Source: a virus. Taken from it: a stretch of 58,827 nt of DNA. The position numbers and the translations under genes are program-made. Positions 14,673-23,100 of this stretch are shown piece after piece (within the stretch, counting starts at the first letter, position 1; each line of letters begins with the position of its first letter). Location: positions 1 through 58,827 of the IMG/VR virus record IMGVR_UViG_3300048088_000132; one strand, given 5' to 3'. Under the pieces are notes generated by a model that saw only the letters and a program-made list of their open reading frames with translations, was not told the origin of the DNA and ran no database searches.

Positions 14673-15089
14673 TCAGCCCATGGGATTGACGTTGCCGCTG
14701 GCGTTGCGAACAGAGCCGTCCCACATCTGGTCTTCTTCGTAGGCACGACGCATTGTACGCACTTGGGGAGCTACCCAAGACCGACGCTGCGGAGCCCACA
14801 TCGACGTGTCCAGAATCTCACTGATGGTGGCCGGGTCATGAACGTAGCCGAACTGCGGGGGAAACAACTGCTGTGGTACCGGAGGCCGAGTCTGAAGAAT
14901 CTGCTCCCGAGGCACCTCGGCCCAACGCATCGCCTCATTGGCAACCAGATCATTCTGACCGTAGCCCGGTCGATCTGCCCAGGGAGCACCACGCTGGCCG
15001 TCGTCATACACGATCACCGAGCCCGCTGTCGCCGCCCCGGACATGGGGTCCAGATACTCGTACCCGTCTTCCAGGAAACGAACGGCCAT
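14673..15089 (-). CDS. Unknown virion-type protein
   Basis: 138 residues (MAVRFLEDGYEYLDPMSG). A compact N-terminal beta region with many Gly and Asp precedes a Pro/Gln-rich middle and a helical C-terminus (VAPQVRTMRRAYEEDQMW). No family is recognised. It is flanked upstream by the perfect inverted pair of 13-bp repeats at 15125-15154, which may act as operator or terminator for this part of the cassette. Confidence 0.55.
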   Translation of the reverse strand: MAVRFLEDGYEYLDPMSGAATAGSVIVYDDGQRGAPWADRPGYGQNDLVANEAMRWAEVPREQILQTRPPVPQQLFPPQFGYVHDPATISEILDTSMWAPQRRSWVAPQVRTMRRAYEEDQMWDGSVRNASGNVNPMG

Positions 15090-15124
15090 GAGACGACCCT
15101 ACTCCATCGTTGTGTCATCAGGTG

Positions 15125-15154
15125 CACTGACACTGACAGGTGTCAGTGTCAGTG
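15125..15154. repeat. Perfect palindrome of two 13-bp repeats
   Basis: One minus-orientation and one plus-orientation copy of GTCAGTGTCAGTG form 14-bp arms around a 2-bp centre (GG). It is intergenic, 2 bp after the ParB-like stop codon region and 36 bp before the next start. As RNA it would make a very stable hairpin, and as DNA a cruciform or dimeric protein site. Confidence 0.85.
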
Positions 15155-15156
15155 GC

Positions 15157-16221
15157 TCAGGTGTACGGATACGCCTCGGTCGTAGGCGTCTTGATGTGCA
15201 CGGCGTTATCACCCTTGGACGTGAGCATGACACGACCACCAGGTGCCCTCTTGAACGGCCCCTTGGCCTCGTTGATGTCGGTGTAGTGCAGCACTGGTAC
15301 GAACTGGTGGCTCCAGGTACCACGGGTCTCATGCTCTGACGCTGAAGCCAGGCGATGGTGCCCGCCCGCGAGCATGCGCTTGCCCTCGGTGCCCTTGACG
15401 CCCTCTGCTTGACCGACAGCCTCGCTGAGTCTGATGGGTGACTGAACCCCCTCCTTGCCGATCGACTCGTGCAGAGTGACGCCGGTCTTGGCCTCGATGT
15501 GCTTGTAGTTGGGCTCGTCGTTGGAACCAACGCCTGACTGGTCACTGTCGTAGGTCCAACGCGACGACTGGTGGCCGATCATGTGCCGGTTCCTGATCAC
15601 CTTCGATGGCACACCAATCTGCTGCCCCAACTCAAGATCATCCTCGCTGACGTGACCCTTCGACTCGCTCAGCTTGCGGGCGTACAGCGCCGAGTCCGTC
15701 TCCGGTGCGTCGTGATAGGAACCACCACCTTCCGAGCGCTGGACCCAGTGCTCATGCGGCGCACCTCCTGAGTGCGTGCGCCCGAACTCCTTCCGGTGCC
15801 CCGCTTCTCCGGTGTAGGGCGACGAGCCCGACCAGGTACGCCGGTCCCCCTGGGTGCCTTCTCTGATGGTGCGGTCGTTATCCAGGGGTTGGTACCCGGC
15901 GTGGATCTCGGACGGCGTCATGAACATCTTCAACTGTTCGCCCTTGGATGCAGCGGGAGAGTCAGGCTGGCGGTACTCACCCTTGCGTGACGCCATGCTC
16001 GCTGCGGTGTTGGCAGCCAGCCGCTCCGTGGTCTGCTCCGGGGTCTCGAAGTGCCCTCCAAGGGTCTCCCGGTGCACACCAGGCTGCTCCGGACCCTGGT
16101 TGGCGCGGGCCTCCTTGTAGTCCTGGTGCTCCTCGAAGGCGGCGGCTGCCTCAGCAGGCCTGCCTCGCTGACCCATGCGACGACGCTGGGACATGAACTG
16201 ATCGACACCCCGGGCTTGCAT
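15157..16221 (-). CDS. ParB/Srx-like domain protein
   Basis: 354 residues from ATG 16221 (TGATG-coupled). The C-terminal third has the ParB N-domain signature: GKEGVQSPIRLSEA, then KRMLAGGHHRLASASE, then FVPVLHYTD. This is the GxHR-type nucleotide-binding box of the ParB/sulfiredoxin fold. The N-terminal two thirds are hydrophilic and probably disordered. The N-terminus MQARGVDQF fits the MxPKGxQF signature with one inserted residue. In plasmids this domain spreads on parS DNA using CTP. Its neighbourhood to the repeat palindrome at 15125 is suggestive, but ParB-like domains are also found in phage effectors and nucleases. Confidence 0.6.
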   Translation of the reverse strand: MQARGVDQFMSQRRRMGQRGRPAEAAAAFEEHQDYKEARANQGPEQPGVHRETLGGHFETPEQTTERLAANTAASMASRKGEYRQPDSPAASKGEQLKMFMTPSEIHAGYQPLDNDRTIREGTQGDRRTWSGSSPYTGEAGHRKEFGRTHSGGAPHEHWVQRSEGGGSYHDAPETDSALYARKLSESKGHVSEDDLELGQQIGVPSKVIRNRHMIGHQSSRWTYDSDQSGVGSNDEPNYKHIEAKTGVTLHESIGKEGVQSPIRLSEAVGQAEGVKGTEGKRMLAGGHHRLASASEHETRGTWSHQFVPVLHYTDINEAKGPFKRAPGGRVMLTSKGDNAVHIKTPTTEAYPYT

Positions 16222-16427
16222 CACTGCAACATCAAACCAATGGCGACCAGGCAGAGTCCAGCGTCCACCAGCGCCGGAGTCCAGCCCCAGTACGCCGCTC
16301 GTGGCTCAGGACCAGGGTTGCCCCCGAAGATGTGAGCGAGCGCCGCGATACCGAAGAGGATCGCTGCGATCAGAAAGAGAACATCAGCGGTGCCGGTGTT
16401 CCCTGATGCGATGTCAGCTAGCAACAT
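16221..16427 (-). CDS. Small two-pass membrane protein
   Basis: 68 residues from ATG 16427, preceded by an ideal AGGAGGAACC ribosome site. Two hydrophobic helices (about 14-34 and 49-68) flank a Gly/Pro-rich loop. It could be an accessory holin or an envelope protein. No family is recognised. It lies three genes downstream of the endolysin region in the same operon. Confidence 0.6.
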   Translation of the reverse strand: MLLADIASGNTGTADVLFLIAAILFGIAALAHIFGGNPGPEPRAAYWGWTPALVDAGLCLVAIGLMLQ

Positions 16428-16435
16428 GGTTCCTC

Positions 16436-17350
16436 CTAGTGTCTCTCGTACTTGCGTCCGAGATGGCTGCGCCCCGAAGGGAACACTGCGTCCTGGTGTA
16501 GCTGGCTCTTGGCGGTGAGGCTGGTGTTCCCACCCGTCGCCTCGGCGTGAGCTTGAGCACGGTTCCAAGACCCTCGACCTGGTGCTGGCGAGCCCCAGTT
16601 GTCCCGGTCATCACTGGGATCGTTGGGGTTGATGGGGAAGATCTTGTCGCCCACTGACCAGGGCATGAGCGACAACTGCTCCGGCGTCCGGCCCTTGGGC
16701 TGCGTCACTCGCTCCGTGTTGGTCTGCACCATCGACTTGGGCGTGATCTCCATGGCCGGATCGAACTGCTGTTGACTCAGCGCCACGTCGTGCGGATGCA
16801 CTGCATAACCCTGGCTGTGCGCCTCGGCTACGTCCTGATGCCAGGCCCGGAGGTTCTGCGAGGGCCGTGGTACCAGCGCACTCTTGCTGCCGGTGTCCTC
16901 GAAGGCGTTGGGGTAGGCGACGGGACGGCCAGCGCGCAGGTGCTGGGCGATCTGGGTCACCTCGGGAGCGTCCTTGATACTGGTCGCCATCGCCACGTCG
17001 TGCGGGTGGTACGTCAGCCCCGCCTGGGCGATGTTGAGGTTGGAGTCCGACGTGGTCTGCATGGCCGGGGTCTGGGTCATGCGCCGAGCCCAGATGCGCC
17101 CACCGCTAGGCATGTCACTCTGAGAAGACTTGTCCGTGGGTGACGTGTTGGCTGACACCTGAAGCAGCCGGTCTGAAGCTGCTGTCTGCGTGCCGACGTG
17201 GGCGTACTCCCCCTGCTGCCAGTCGGCACGGTGCGAGGCGTGGAACACGGTGCTGCGGCTCTTGGCCCACTGGTTGAAGGGAAGCTGCCCGGGATGCTCA
17301 GCAGCAGGCGCTGCCTGCCCTCCAAGGTCGAAGGAGAGTTGATCAGCCAT
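16436..17350 (-). CDS. Unknown cassette protein with ADP-ribosyltransferase-like N-terminus
   Basis: 304 residues. An early stretch, STVFHASHRADW followed by YAHVGTQTAASDRL, resembles the start of ADP-ribosyltransferase or toxin folds (a short 'vfHas' strand, then 'hvGt..AA..R'). The remainder is Gln/Thr/His-rich with two HPHDVA repeats (residues about 112 and 193). Near the end lies TQPKGRTPEQL, an internal echo of the MxPKGxQ signature. Catalytic residues cannot be assigned. It is TGATG-coupled at its start. Confidence 0.45.
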   Translation of the reverse strand: MADQLSFDLGGQAAPAAEHPGQLPFNQWAKSRSTVFHASHRADWQQGEYAHVGTQTAASDRLLQVSANTSPTDKSSQSDMPSGGRIWARRMTQTPAMQTTSDSNLNIAQAGLTYHPHDVAMATSIKDAPEVTQIAQHLRAGRPVAYPNAFEDTGSKSALVPRPSQNLRAWHQDVAEAHSQGYAVHPHDVALSQQQFDPAMEITPKSMVQTNTERVTQPKGRTPEQLSLMPWSVGDKIFPINPNDPSDDRDNWGSPAPGRGSWNRAQAHAEATGGNTSLTAKSQLHQDAVFPSGRSHLGRKYERH

Positions 17351-18081
17351 CAGAACAACGTCCCCTGCTCAGGTTGGGGCTGCTCTGGTGCGGGCCGCGA
17401 CCCACGGATCATGTTCCGAGCGGTGCTGCGCCCCTGCATCACCTCTTGGTGACTCAACCTCTCAGCCCCGGTGGGGTCGAACCCGACAGGATCGGTGCGG
17501 AACTGTGTCTGGTTGGTGATGCTAGGCGCGTCCCCTCCAACGATGCCCCGACTCTGGAGATGCCCCACCAGGGCTGCGCTGTGCTGGGACAGGTCGGTGG
17601 AGGGTGTGAGGCTCCGGCCATGCTCTTGAAGGGTCCGGTTCTGTGCGATGCCCAGCATCGTGAGGGTCATCGGCCGAGCTTCCTTGGTACCGATCATGGT
17701 GTGCACCGTGGACGAACCCGGCTTGTACTCCGTCCCGAAGAGCCTCTGCTGCCCACCCTCCAACACCGGCTTCATCAGTTCAGACTCAGCGTCGTTCATC
17801 CCCCCATGCTGAGCACGCTCCGCTACGTAGTCCTGAGGCAGGTCCGAGACGTGCCAACGACCACTGCCCTGACCACCACCGCTGCTCATGGCGTAGGAGT
17901 ATTCGTCAGGCTGATGGAGCACGTTCATCGTCTGATGAGCTTGGAAGCCACGCGGGGTCTGATGAACGTAGCTGTAGGTGTCGAGCCCGAGACCCGAGCT
18001 AGCTGAGAACTCAGACCGAGCGAACACAGCACGCTGCGACCTGGACCCGAAGCTCCCGAACTGTGAGCCCTTGGGGTTCAC
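17350..18081 (-). CDS. Unknown cassette protein with MNPKGSQF start
   Basis: 243 residues from a GTG start overlapping the previous stop (GTGA). The N-terminal signature MNPKGSQF is shared with the GNAT-like, ADP-ribosyltransferase-like and ParB-like proteins. The middle contains a conserved-looking helix block (LTMLGIAQNRTLQEHGRSL, then STDLSQHSAALVGHL). It ends in a Pro/Gln-rich tail. There is no recognised catalytic motif. Confidence 0.55.
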   Translation of the reverse strand: MNPKGSQFGSFGSRSQRAVFARSEFSASSGLGLDTYSYVHQTPRGFQAHQTMNVLHQPDEYSYAMSSGGGQGSGRWHVSDLPQDYVAERAQHGGMNDAESELMKPVLEGGQQRLFGTEYKPGSSTVHTMIGTKEARPMTLTMLGIAQNRTLQEHGRSLTPSTDLSQHSAALVGHLQSRGIVGGDAPSITNQTQFRTDPVGFDPTGAERLSHQEVMQGRSTARNMIRGSRPAPEQPQPEQGTLF

Positions 18082-18278
18082 GTGCCCCGCTTCTTTCTCG
18101 TTGCCGCTGCCTTCTTGGCCATGTCACTCCGGGCCTTCGGTCCCTTCGCCGCCTCGTTGCTGATCGCTGCCGCCTTGCTCTTGTTCGCCTGGGACTCCGG
18201 GTTCTTGCCCTGCTCCTTGATGGCCTCGTACTGGTCCGGCTTCTTGATCGAAGGACCAGGGTCTTTCCCTCCGGGCAT
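18078..18278 (-). CDS. Small Lys/Ala-rich phage protein (DUF7218-like)
   Basis: 66 residues from ATG 18278, with a very strong GGAGGAATCTG ribosome site. The pattern KKPDQYEAIKEQGKNPESQA, then AAAISNEAAKG, then a basic AKKAAATRKKRG end resembles short actinophage proteins of the 'Ye.lk..G.skekAA.IsN' type. Nucleic-acid binding is likely from the charge. The first half overlaps the C-terminus of the membrane gene in a different frame. Confidence 0.65.
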   Translation of the reverse strand: MPGGKDPGPSIKKPDQYEAIKEQGKNPESQANKSKAAAISNEAAKGPKARSDMAKKAAATRKKRGT

Positions 18279-18489
18279 CAGATTCCTCCTTCTCCGTCTC
18301 GGTCCTCTGTTCCATGGACTGGATGTACAACACGAGGAACGCCCCAAGTAGGAGAGCGCCGAGGGTAAGGAGAACGGTGGCCGCACCGAGGTTGCCCTGC
18401 GGTCCGATGTCCGCAACCAACCGCACTCCCGCGATGATGCAGACAGCGGCGACCAAGACGAGGGGCCACCTCCCCAGCGCCTTCCACAT
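18124..18489 (-). CDS. Holin candidate
   Basis: 121 residues beginning 6 bp after the endolysin stop. Two transmembrane helices (about residues 8-26 and 35-58) are followed by a long charged tail (MEQRTETEKEES and onward). Size, topology and position next to the amidase fit a class II holin. The last 155 bp overlap the 66-aa gene in another frame, which is unusual; a shorter product is possible if translation of the tail is not needed. Confidence 0.6.
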   Translation of the reverse strand: MWKALGRWPLVLVAAVCIIAGVRLVADIGPQGNLGAATVLLTLGALLLGAFLVLYIQSMEQRTETEKEESDARRERPWSFDQEAGPVRGHQGAGQEPGVPGEQEQGGSDQQRGGEGTEGPE

Positions 18490-18495
18490 CAGCCA

Positions 18496-19392
18496 TCAAG
18501 CACCCTGATAGAAGTTGTCATCGGTCCAGTCCACCTTGTCACCAGTGGGCTTGGGGCCGACGAGGGTGATGGTGTTCAACTCAGCCTGCTTGCGATGGAT
18601 GACGTCCGTCCCATCGATGCGAGGCGTGACGTTGTCAGGCTGGAAGCCGATCAGCTTGTTGAGTTCGGGTCCCAGGTAACGCATGAAGTGGATGATGCCT
18701 TTGTTGTCAGCGTCCCCGGCGAACCGGGCGTAGGCGTCGTCCACGATGATGAGGGTGTTCACGAGGTCGTTGCCTCCTGGTGTCGGCGTGGGGGTAGGTG
18801 CGGGAACATTCCCGGCCTGGATGATGCTGGGTAGCAACGGATAGAGGACGTTGCCCGGGCACGCCGTGGCACCCACGTCCCGGTGTCCGTACCACCCAGG
18901 CTGCCCACGAGAGATGGCCCGTGCTAGCACGTCATCGGTGAGCCGTCCGCTGCCGACCATCCACGCCAGCCACGCCTGGAAGACAGCTACAGCCTCAGGT
19001 GTCGGCTCGTGGTTGTAAGGAGGGTGGAAGAAGCCGATGAAGCAGATGCCAATAGACGAGCTATTGAACGCCCGTCCCGTCGAGGGATCAGGCGCCACTG
19101 CATGGCAACCCCTGGTGTCACCGAAGCCGCCATGGAGCACGCCAGTGGGGTAGACGAGATAGTTGTACTCGATGGCTGCACCGTCACGACCCTCTCCGTA
19201 GCTCTCGATCTGGCGGCTGAACGCCTCCTCCTGGCCCGCAGGAGGCTGGTTCGAGGCCGAGTGATGCACGACCAGCTTGGTGCACGGCGTGATCGTGGGA
19301 CGCCCGTTGGCAGGGTCGTACCGGGAGGCGAAGCGAGCGCCCCAGTCAACCGGAGGGACAACGAAGGCCGGGGCGTCGGGACACCACGTCAC
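18496..19392 (-). CDS. Endolysin, N-acetylmuramoyl-L-alanine amidase
   Basis: 298 residues from a GTG start (GTGA overlap). This is an Amidase_2/PGRP-type domain: VVHHSAS (His43/44, first zinc ligand) and WYGHRDVGATACPG (His170 and Cys178, the other two ligands), with a GICFIGFF strand between. It cleaves the amide between MurNAc and the stem peptide. After a Pro/Thr linker (PAPTPTPTPGG, about 200-210), the last 90 residues form a separate unknown domain, perhaps for wall binding. A holin candidate follows directly. Confidence 0.9.
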   Translation of the reverse strand: MTWCPDAPAFVVPPVDWGARFASRYDPANGRPTITPCTKLVVHHSASNQPPAGQEEAFSRQIESYGEGRDGAAIEYNYLVYPTGVLHGGFGDTRGCHAVAPDPSTGRAFNSSSIGICFIGFFHPPYNHEPTPEAVAVFQAWLAWMVGSGRLTDDVLARAISRGQPGWYGHRDVGATACPGNVLYPLLPSIIQAGNVPAPTPTPTPGGNDLVNTLIIVDDAYARFAGDADNKGIIHFMRYLGPELNKLIGFQPDNVTPRIDGTDVIHRKQAELNTITLVGPKPTGDKVDWTDDNFYQGA

Positions 19393-19529
19393 TCCTCCTC
19401 CTCCTCGGGGCTCACCTGGCCGTACTCGTCCTCGTCGTACACTTCCAAGGGCACTGACACTGACGGGTCGTCACCCTTGTCAGTGTCAGTGCTCTCTTCA
19501 CGCCGACGCGGTGGCAGTCGTTGACTCAT
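19389..19529 (-). CDS. 46-residue acidic protein carrying two 13-bp repeats
   Basis: The product runs MSQRLPPRRREE, then STDTDKGDDPSVSVPL, then YDEDEYGQVSPEEEEE. It has a basic head and a strongly acidic tail. The TDTD and SVSV parts are encoded by two inverted 13-bp repeats, so the coding sequence contains a long hairpin. The TGATG and GTGA overlaps on both sides support translation, but the gene may exist mainly to host the repeat pair. Confidence 0.5.
   Translation of the reverse strand: MSQRLPPRRREESTDTDKGDDPSVSVPLEVYDEDEYGQVSPEEEEE
19452..19491. repeat. Inverted pair of 13-bp repeats inside a coding region
   Basis: A minus copy (19452-19464) and a plus copy (19479-19491) of GTCAGTGTCAGTG are separated by 14 bp. 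The spacer contains GGGT-CGTC-ACCC, which extends the potential hairpin to about 17 bp. It lies immediately upstream of the endolysin start. Confidence 0.85.
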
Positions 19530-20083
19530 CACATCCTCCCTTGTCCGGCGTACGAGACGCCGACCTGGGCTCGTCCGGTGCTCCACGGTGGAGCCTGTGC
19601 CATCAGCGCACCGCGACGATCGGGATTGATGGGGCTCCACGCCACCGTGCGACCACGTGGGATGCCACGAGGACCCACCGTCTGCTGGTCCCACTTCGCG
19701 TCGCCCGTCACCTCGGCTCCAAGGCCTGGCGGGGCGAACTTCACCCCTGCTGACTCCATCATGAGCCCAGTCATGGGGCCGAACTCGACGGGCCAGAAGT
19801 AGTCCGAACCGTCGATCTTCTCGCCCTTGTGCACACCCCTCGCGTAGGGCCGCTTCTGCGACCGGTCGATGAGGTTCTGCTCCAAGCGATCACGACGCCG
19901 GGACTCCAAGGTGCCCAGGTAGCCGTCCGGATACGTGGCCTCCGGCGTAGCCCGCCACGCCGAGCGCTTCTCATCGAGCACGCTGCGGAAGTACGGCTGC
20001 GGCCCGCCCATCGTGGGCACGTTGAACGGAGCATCACCAGCAGGGTAGGCCCGTGATTCTTGCCACTGAGAGAAGCTAGGCAT
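19529..20083 (-). CDS. Unknown virion-type protein
   Basis: 184 residues (MPSFSQWQESRAYPAGDAPF), rich in Pro, Gly, Arg and aromatic residues, without a catalytic motif. It is the first gene after the tail fibres, separated from them by 77 bp without a gene. That makes it the likely first gene of the small-protein cassette. A promoter in the 20084-20160 gap is possible, but none matches the phage consensus. Confidence 0.55.
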   Translation of the reverse strand: MPSFSQWQESRAYPAGDAPFNVPTMGGPQPYFRSVLDEKRSAWRATPEATYPDGYLGTLESRRRDRLEQNLIDRSQKRPYARGVHKGEKIDGSDYFWPVEFGPMTGLMMESAGVKFAPPGLGAEVTGDAKWDQQTVGPRGIPRGRTVAWSPINPDRRGALMAQAPPWSTGRAQVGVSYAGQGRM

Positions 20084-20160
20084 CTACCAGCACCTTCCCG
20101 CTGGCCCTGTCCGTGATTGTTACGTCATCAAGTGATCCATACTTGCCGCGGGATACTACC

Positions 20161-23100
20161 TCAGGTGCGGATGATGTAGTTGACCGTGAGGTACGGCTGC
20201 ACGTTGTCGCCCGAACCTTGGGCACTGATGCCGTGGAGATGGTCCGGCGCTCCCTGACCAGCGTCGGTCCAGCCGCTCACGCTGTGGGCGTGGTCTGCTG
20301 ACTCAGTTCCAGTAGCAGCACTGACCTCAAAGATGCTGCGAGGTCCAGTGGTCACACCGAGAGTGCCTGCACCACCCTGAGCAAGGAGATTCGTGCTCTG
20401 GTTCCCGGCGTTGTGATAGTGCGCGGCGTTCCGGCCCGCGGTGGCGAAGTTGCTGGAGTGCTGATGAGCGAGCGAGCGGTCAGACGCTCCCGTATAGCCA
20501 CTGTGGTTGTGTGAGGGCATGGTGGCCACGGTGGTACCACCAGCCTGCCCAAGAGCGGCGAAGTACCCGCCGTCCCTACCGACCGGGACCCGTCCGTTCA
20601 GGTTCGGGACGTTGAACGTTGTTGAGCCATCACCGGCGCCGTATGCGGTACCACACACTGCGAACAGAGCAGCGTAAGTAGTGCGGCTCCGAGCAGCACC
20701 GTCACACATCAGGTAGTTCGTCGGGGCTGTGCTCCCAGCGAAGGCCTGGATCACTCCGGTCGGCTGGTCAGGACCAGGAGGACCCACCGGCCCGCCAGGG
20801 TCACCCTTGTCCCCCTTGTCTCCCTTCGCACCACCCACTGGTATGACGGAAGCGAACGAACTCCCCCCACCGAGAGGGATACCCACGGCATTGGCGATGT
20901 TCGCCGTGAACGTGAGGTAGTCACCTATCTGCATGTCGAACTGGCCGACAGCAGTCGCTTCCAGGTAGGTGCTCGCTGGACCTCCCGGCCCGACCACCGT
21001 CGCGATGGCCTGCTGGGTCCCGGCAGCGTTGTAGTGGATGATGCCCGCTCTGGTGTACTGAACCGCTGCGGTGGACCCGTTCCATGCCACCACCAGAGTC
21101 GCCTGGTACCGTCCCTGCGCCTGGGCGACAACCTGCCTGTTGCTACCCGCCAACGTGAACGAAGTGGCACGTGTCGTCGCCCAGTCCAACGTGTATGTCA
21201 CGTCGGTACCAGGAGCAGCAGGCGTGGTCGCCACTGCACCGAACCAGGAACCACCAACGTTGGTGGCACTACCAGGCAGGCCAGGCGCTCCAGGATCACC
21301 CTTCATACTGCTCAGGTCTTCCAGCATGAACCGACTGCCACCATCGGTCCACACCACGCACGTAGTGCTCGACCCGGTTCCTCCTACGCCCAAGGTGTAG
21401 ATGCCATCGACACTGACGGTGATCTCCCACTCCCAGTTGATGGCGCCGTAGGTCTGCCCCGCCTTGAAGTACGCGTCCAGGCTGGCTGTAACGGTGCCCG
21501 GACCGGTGGCTGTTGACATACCAAGGCGCACGTACTGCGCCCAGTCGCCGTTCGTGTGGAAGGCACGGCTGTTGACTGATCCCCGATACCTGACCCCGGC
21601 ACGCAGGAAGACGTTGCTGATCCGGTACATCTCCGTGCCCGGATACGTCGTGGAGAGAGTGAGACCAGCTATCGAGCCGTAGGCGATACCGATGACGCGA
21701 GAGAACTGCTGGGCCTGGGCGCTGCTGAAGATCGACCCCATGTCCACCCAGACCGAGCCGTTCCAGGTCCACAGATGCTGTGAGTCCGAGGCCAACCAGG
21801 TGTCATTGATGTTGGCTGTCAACGGAAGGGTGTTGTAGGTAGTAACGGTACCTTTCACATTGATGCTGGCGCCTTGCGGCCCTGACCCAGCCCGCCAGAT
21901 CGCCATCGCAGGACTAGTCGGATCAGTACCAGTACCTGCTGTGACAGTACCGAGTGTGAAGTTCGACCCGGCCTCGTGATAGAAGGCCAGCGCCACCTGA
22001 TCGCCCTGGTTCAGACGTAGCTGACCGGAGATGGTGATTGACTCGTAGGCATGCTGCCGATTCGCCATGCTCCGAATCGCTACGACGCCGTTCACTCGAA
22101 TGGCGAGGAAGGAACCTGCCGGGAAGACAACACCTGACGTACAGATCCACCCAGTGACGTCATACACACCAGTCGCCGGGATCGATATGCGTGTCGAGGT
22201 ACCGTCAGGGGTGTAGGTGCTACCAAGTGCTACGTCCGTGGTGGGCAGAGCAAGCTCTGTCACCGTCGTGGTGGGGATCACATACGCCGTAGAAGCTCGC
22301 CGTCTGAACCCATCGAACGTGCCACCCGGAGGGCCAGGGTCACCCTTGGTGCCGCCTACTGGTGTGATCTCCAACCAACTTGAGGTGACGTTGATGGTGA
22401 AGGCAGCGTTCGGGTTGACGAAGATCTGGATGATGTCCCCGACAGCACAGTCGAGGATTGTCTCGCCCGTCGCCACCGTCCACATCCCGTTGGCACCCAG
22501 CGGATTGTTCTGCCCTCGCGTCGCCTTGACCGTAGCTGTTGAGTCAAGATGACTTATCTGTGTGGAGATGATGGTTCCCGCACCACCGGAGTACCCACTG
22601 ATCTGTGCTGCTACCCGGTACTTCCCCGCCTGCGTAACAATGATATTGGTACCACTAGCGTTGAAGGTGAAGCCGTTGTTCTGGATGGTGGGGTACAGCC
22701 ACCAGATGACGTTCTGCGTGTTGGCAGACATGGCTGGTGTACTGCTGCTCGCCTGGGCGTAGAAGTAGCTCGACTGAGCCTGCACGACACTGGGACCGAC
22801 GTCACCCTTAGAACCACCGACCGGGATGATCGAGATAGACGTACCCGTAGTACTGATAGTTGCGCCCGCCCCATTCGGCTGCCATGACGCAACGATGTAG
22901 TCACCCACAGACATGCTGAACTGCGCTTCATGGCTGGGGCTAGTCCAGCCAGCCGCCGCCATCTGCGTGCCAACAAGATCATGCTGTGCGATCAACGATC
23001 CGATCGAGTTGAACTGCTCCAACCGAAGCTGGGCGTAGTTCATCGCGATGGAGTTGTTGACACTGGCCTCCACCTGCACCCGGTACCGGCCAGCCTGACT

